A program made the position numbers and the translations under genes. Shown piece after piece: positions 59,875-64,000 of a stretch of DNA of 64,000 nt (position 1 is its first letter; each line of letters starts with the position of its first letter). The notes beneath the pieces were generated by a model. The model did not search any database. It had not been told where the DNA came from and saw only the letters and a program-made list of their open reading frames with translations. Origin of the DNA: Tetracentron sinense (lineage: Eukaryota; Streptophyta; Magnoliopsida; Trochodendrales; Trochodendraceae); assembly GCA_015143295.1 (NCBI GenBank), contig CM026556.1, forward strand, positions 16,244,547 to 16,308,546, in the 5' to 3' direction.

Positions 59875-60803
59875 TATGAAAATGTATGATTGTCTCATCC
59901 TTGCCAAAAGCGAGGTAAAACATATCGTAGGATATTCCCCACCTCTAAATCTCATTATTGAAAACCTCGGTAAATCATGTCATGCATGCGTGCTCGTGGA
60001 AGCGTGTACATACTTGCATTTAAATTTAAATGTGACATTTGGAGAGTTAACAATACATAACAATTCATAGACATCAATCAATTGAGCAATTCAATATTTG
60101 TGTAATTTAGGGAAAATAAGAAGGCACACTATCATAACCCTAGCAAATTTCCATAAACCTTAAACATGAATTTTCTTAATTTCTTATTCATTTCATTCAT
60201 CTTGGCATTTCATCAAACATGGTGTGTTCATTATTTATTAACCCTACAACATGCTTTTCTAGGTGGGTTATACTCACATCACACTTGTATGTTTATTATT
60301 AGTACAATGCCCCTCCCCATTCATTCATTACATCATCCACACGGCATCCATTCGCCAACATCCATCTCCATTTACCATCAATACCACCCATCTCATAATA
60401 TATATATATATATATATGAAGGAAAACAAGAAGAAATAAGGAAAGGAGAGGCTATAACTAGGAGGGTAGTAAAAAGCACCGACCTTGATCAAGTGGGGAA
60501 GAAATCCCCCTTTCCAAAACGACCGTGAGTTGCTGCCCTAGCTTCGAACACGAGCTCCACACGAGCTTGAGCCGAGATCTTGAAGGAAAACGTGCTTGAG
60601 GATGATCTAGGGTCTCAAACCCCTTTGATTTCTCTTCAAAATGGAAACCCTAGGTTTAGGAACCCTTTCTCCTCTCTTCTAATCTCCCAATTCTTCTAAG
60701 TGTTTAGAATGAGCCCTAAAGGCTCGGGCAATCCTATATAAGAAAAGGTATAACACCCTTATGCCGAAAATGCCCCTAGTGAAAATTCTGCAAAAACGCG
60801 AGT

Positions 60804-60987
60804 ACCGAGCGATCGGTGTTAATGACCGATCGATCGGTTGCCTACCGATCGATCGGTTTCATAACCGAGCGATCGGTTAAAATTTCACTCTTTGGAAATT
60901 TTCTCCATACAAAAATCTTGACCAGTCGATAGCCTCCGAGCGATCGGTTTTGGACCGATCGATCGCTCCATGGACCGAGCGATCGGT
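60804..60987 (-). promoter_or_regulatory. CGATCG palindrome module, E LTR
   Basis: Although E's LTR is of the C family, its words are the ACCGATCGATCGGT type of A, B, D and F rather than C's ACGATCGATCGT. The TATA box lies about 62 bp downstream. Confidence 0.7.
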
Positions 60988-61197
60988 GGTCTGCAGGTCC
61001 AAACTGTTTTGGCCATAACTTTTGACTCATTCGTCCGATTTTGACGATTCAACTTGCGTTGGGTTCGTACTTCGAAAACGAACATTTCTGACATTTCAGA
61101 ATTTCCAATTTCTTCCTTATTTATTAATTGCATTACTTTAAAGGAAAAATGGCTACGAAGGGTCATGCATAAATGTGAAAAGGTCCGGGGCTCTACA

Positions 61198-61210
61198 TCC
61201 TTCCCCCCTT
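61198..61210 (-). other. Polypurine tract of E
   Basis: Minus strand AAGGGGGGAAGGA, adjoining the LTR. Confidence 0.85.
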
Positions 61211-61299
61211 ACAAAAATTTCATCCTCGAAATTTGGATGAGACATGCATTACAGAATCAAACAATATTACAAGCTACATATACAAAACCTATACAAAAT

Positions 61300-64000
61300 T
61301 CATTCAAACAATTCCGGGTACTTCGCTTTGACTTCGGCTTCACGCTCCCATGTAGCTTCTTCCCGAGCATGGTGTTGCCATTGCACAAGAACCAAAGGGA
61401 TTGTCTTGTTGCGAAGCACTTGATCTCTCCGATCCAATATGTGAATCGGCTTCTCAACCAACGTGAGATCTTCTCGAATTTCCAACGGTTCCAATTCTAG
61501 TACATGCGAAGGGTCCGCAATGTACTTCCGAAGCATAGACACGTGGAAAACGTTGTGAACCGCGGCCATGTGTGGTGGAAGAGCTACTCGATAAGCAACT
61601 TCACCAACCCGCGTCATAAGCTCAAATGGTCCAACATAGTGAGGACTAAGCTTGCCTCTTTTGTCGAATCTCATAATCCCTTTGCTAGGAGATACTTTCA
61701 CAAAGACTCGATCCCCTACTTGAAATTCCAAGTCCCTGCGGCGCGTGTCTGCATAGCTCTTTTGGCGATCTTGAGCGGCTTTCAACCGATCCCGGATGAT
61801 CTTGACTATATTAGCAGTTTGCTCAATCAACTCCGGACCAAGTACTTTTCTTTCTCCTACCTCATCCCAGTAGAGAGGAGACCTGCAGCTTCGCCCATAC
61901 AAAGCCTCGAACGGAGCCATTTGGATACTCGCCTGATAGCTATTGTTGTAGGCGAACTCCACCAAAGGCAAGTGCTCTTCCCAACTGCCTTTGAAATCCA
62001 GCATACAAGCCCGAAGCATATCTTCTATTACTTGGTTCACCCTCTCGGTTTGTCCATCCGTTTGTGGATGAAAAGCAGTGCTGAAATCAAGTCGGGAACC
62101 CATAGCTTCCTGAAAGCTTTTCCAGAATCGTGATGTGAATCTTGGATCCCGATCCGACACAATACTGACAGGCACTTCGTGCAACCTCACCACTTCCTTG
62201 ATGTACAAAGCAGCTAACTGACTAGAGTTGAAAGTAGTTCGGTAAGGCAAGAAGTGAGCGGACTTCGTCAAACGATCCACTACTACCCATATCGCATCTG
62301 AACCCCTAGCCGTCTTTGGCAAGCCAACTATGAAATCCATGGATATGTTCTCCCATTTCCACTCGGGAATAGGAAGAGACTGCAATAGACCTGCGGGCCG
62401 CATGTGTTCTGCTTTCACCTGTTGACACACCAAGCACCGTGCTACATATTCCGCAACCTCCCTCTTCATATTCCGCCACCAAAAGTGACTCTTGAGGTTC
62501 CGGTACATCTTCGTACCCCCTGGATGCACAGTGTACTTTGCCCGGTGGGCTTCATCCATAATCTCCCTCCGAAGATTTGCATTGGCTGGAACACACAGCC
62601 TTCCCTTGAATGTGATAGCACCTCGGCTAGTGAGAGAGAAGTCCTCACTACCCTTAGCAACTTCCTTGTCCCGATAAGCCAACAATTCAGCATCCGTGGC
62701 TTGGTATTCTTGGATCAAATCTATAATGTATGGCCGAACCGTGACATTTGCCAAGATAGGACTACGGACAGAGTCATTCACACTAATGTCCAGATTTGCC
62801 AAGTCTTCAAGTAGCTTCCATTCCTGCACTAACATGCATGCTAATAACCCTGGAGGTCTTCTACTCAAAGCATCAGCCACTACATTTGCTTTACCCGGGT
62901 GGTATTGAATGGTACAATCATAGTCCTTCAGAAATTCCATCCAACGCCTTTGCCTTAGATTCAGCTCCTTTTGGGAAAAAAGATACTTGAGACTCTTGTG
63001 ATCAGTGAACACATAGAACTCCACCCCATAAAGGTAATGACGCCAAATCTTAAGTGCAAACACGACCGTCGCAAGCTCCAAGTCGTGCGTGGGATAATTC
63101 TTTTCATGCTCCTTCAACTGCCTTGATGCATAGGCAATGACTTTCTTGTGCTGCATGAGTACACACCCAAGTCCAATGTGTGAGGCATCACTATACACCT
63201 CATACCCATAAGGTCCGGATGGCACAGTAAGGACAGGGGCTGTAGTAAGCCTCTTCTTCAGTTCCGTGAAACTGATCTCACACTTGTCGCTCCATACAAA
63301 CTTAGCGTTCTTCCTTGTCAGGTAAGTGAGCGGTGCTGCAAGGCTGGAGAAACCCTCTACGAATCTCCTGTAGTAGCCTGCCAACCCAAGAAAACTGCGT
63401 ATCTCCGTGACACTCTTGGGCCTCGCCCAATTCATGACTGCCTCTATCTTCTTTGGATCCACCGAAATGCCTTCCGCCGATACAACGTGGCCTAGGAATG
63501 CCACCTCTTCCAACCAAAACTCACACTTGCTAAGTTTGGCGTATAGCTTGTGCTCTCTTAGCATTTCCAAAGCAAGGCGTAGGTCGCGTGTGTGATCTTC
63601 CCGTGTCTGGGAATAAACCAAAATGTCATCAACAAATACAATCACGCACCTATCAAGATATGGCCGGAACACCCGGTTCATCAAATCCATAAAGGCTGCC
63701 GGCGCGTTCGTGAGTCCAAAAGGCATCACCAAGAACTCGTAGTGTCCATATCGAGTCCTGAAAGCAGTTTTGGGAACATCTTCCGCCTTAATCTTCAACT
63801 GGTGATAACCCGATCGAAGATCTATCTTTGAGAAAAATCTCGCTCCCTTCAACTGATCGAACAAGTCATCAATCCTAGGCAAGGGATACCTATTCTTTAT
63901 AGTGACTTTGTTCAATTGCCTGTAATCGACACACATCCGCATCGAGCCATCTTTCTTCTTAACAAACAACACCGGGGCACCCCATGGTGAGACACTTGGT
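61300..64000 (-). CDS. pol: pol of gypsy E, partial: RT, RNase H, integrase, chromodomain
   Basis: Open from the window edge ([10 protein letters not shown] in frame) to the stop at 61300, about 900 codons with no interruption; the N-terminal protease lies outside. Counting from the first Met-like codon at 63972: RT active site FVDDIL at residues 113-118, RNase [15 protein letters not shown] near 270, integrase [11 protein letters not shown] near 550, catalytic DRDPRF and QTERVNQV, and chromodomain-like [15 protein letters not shown] with EEATWERE before the end YPELFE. The most intact pol in the window and a candidate for a recently active element. Confidence 0.96.
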   Translation of the reverse strand, partial: PSVSPWGAPVLFVKKKDGSMRMCVDYRQLNKVTIKNRYPLPRIDDLFDQLKGARFFSKIDLRSGYHQLKIKAEDVPKTAFRTRYGHYEFLVMPFGLTNAPAAFMDLMNRVFRPYLDRCVIVFVDDILVYSQTREDHTRDLRLALEMLREHKLYAKLSKCEFWLEEVAFLGHVVSAEGISVDPKKIEAVMNWARPKSVTEIRSFLGLAGYYRRFVEGFSSLAAPLTYLTRKNAKFVWSDKCEISFTELKKRLTTAPVLTVPSGPYGYEVYSDASHIGLGCVLMQHKKVIAYASRQLKEHEKNYPTHDLELATVVFALKIWRHYLYGVEFYVFTDHKSLKYLFSQKELNLRQRRWMEFLKDYDCTIQYHPGKANVVADALSRRPPGLLACMLVQEWKLLEDLANLDISVNDSVRSPILANVTVRPYIIDLIQEYQATDAELLAYRDKEVAKGSEDFSLTSRGAITFKGRLCVPANANLRREIMDEAHRAKYTVHPGGTKMYRNLKSHFWWRNMKREVAEYVARCLVCQQVKAEHMRPAGLLQSLPIPEWKWENISMDFIVGLPKTARGSDAIWVVVDRLTKSAHFLPYRTTFNSSQLAALYIKEVVRLHEVPVSIVSDRDPRFTSRFWKSFQEAMGSRLDFSTAFHPQTDGQTERVNQVIEDMLRACMLDFKGSWEEHLPLVEFAYNNSYQASIQMAPFEALYGRSCRSPLYWDEVGERKVLGPELIEQTANIVKIIRDRLKAAQDRQKSYADTRRRDLEFQVGDRVFVKVSPSKGIMRFDKRGKLSPHYVGPFELMTRVGEVAYRVALPPHMAAVHNVFHVSMLRKYIADPSHVLELEPLEIREDLTLVEKPIHILDRRDQVLRNKTIPLVLVQWQHHAREEATWEREAEVKAKYPELFE

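Larger units (their letters stand above)
58782..61197 (-). mobile_element. 3' LTR of Ty3/gypsy element E
   Basis: 2416 bp from TGTCACGACCCAAAACCC to GGGGCTCTACA, same family as C. TATA box (minus CTTATATAGG) at 60733-60742, hairpin at 59214-59234. Inserted in the RT of T2; the left flank ends CCATC, the candidate target duplication whose partner is outside the window. An (AT)n run lies at about 60398-60417. Confidence 0.95.

Noticed and set aside
60398-60417. (AT)n microsatellite as a regulatory element
   Set aside because: Simple repeat in one LTR only, not present in C or F.
1-64000. Naming the species
   Set aside because: Element lineages occur across angiosperms and no single-copy gene or organelle marker is present.

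Overview
The window is intergenic DNA of a repeat-rich plant nucleus, almost certainly an angiosperm. Nearly every base belongs to nested LTR retrotransposons: Del/Tekay-type chromoviruses (Ty3/gypsy), one Maximus/SIRE-type Ty1/copia element and decayed Tat/Ogre-type Ty3/gypsy elements. Primer-binding sites for plant initiator tRNA-Met, a chromodomain-type C-terminus on the gypsy polyproteins, plant-style splice signals and the absence of bacterial operon structure all agree. I could not identify the species. No ordinary host gene was recognised.

The centre is a five-level nest, each level proved by reading through the insertion site and finding a 5-bp target duplication. Level 1 is an old plus-strand spliced transcription unit (promoter near 8278, leader exon ending 8424, CDS 51040-51531), lying next to a decayed minus-strand Tat-type pol (T2, 56031-58781). 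Level 2 is gypsy A (9156-50397, plus strand), inserted in the intron of that unit (duplication GATGG). Level 3 is copia B (15488-46736, minus strand), inserted in A's integrase (CAAGT). Level 4 is gypsy C (22583-42726, minus strand), inserted in B's integrase region (GTTCA). Level 5 is gypsy D (23610-33411, minus strand, same family as A), inserted in C's left LTR (AAACC).

On the flanks, 1-714 is the end of a gypsy LTR (F). 715-6255 is the 5' part of another Tat-type element (T1: LTR 4422-6255 and its tRNA-type primer site). 6256-8300 holds a hairpin-rich tandem array upstream of the plus-strand promoter. 51929-54608 is a solo gypsy LTR (G, duplication AAAAG). 58782-64000 is the 3' part of gypsy E, whose pol is open to the window edge.

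The genes are the normal retrotransposon set: Gag for particle assembly; protease, reverse transcriptase, RNase H and integrase for replication; a chromodomain-like tail on the gypsy integrases. Four features go beyond routine annotation. (1) In A, C and D, gag and pol are separated by a 132-149 nt stretch with splice donor, branch-point and (in A and D) acceptor signals; removal fuses gag and pol in frame, whereas the unspliced RNA ends gag within a few codons. (2) A promoter-proximal cluster of CGATCG palindromes with a common spacer is shared by gypsy and copia LTRs. (3) B carries an additional ORF behind its own TATA box and palindrome pair. (4) The T1 LTR has a GAATATTC array just upstream of its TATA box.
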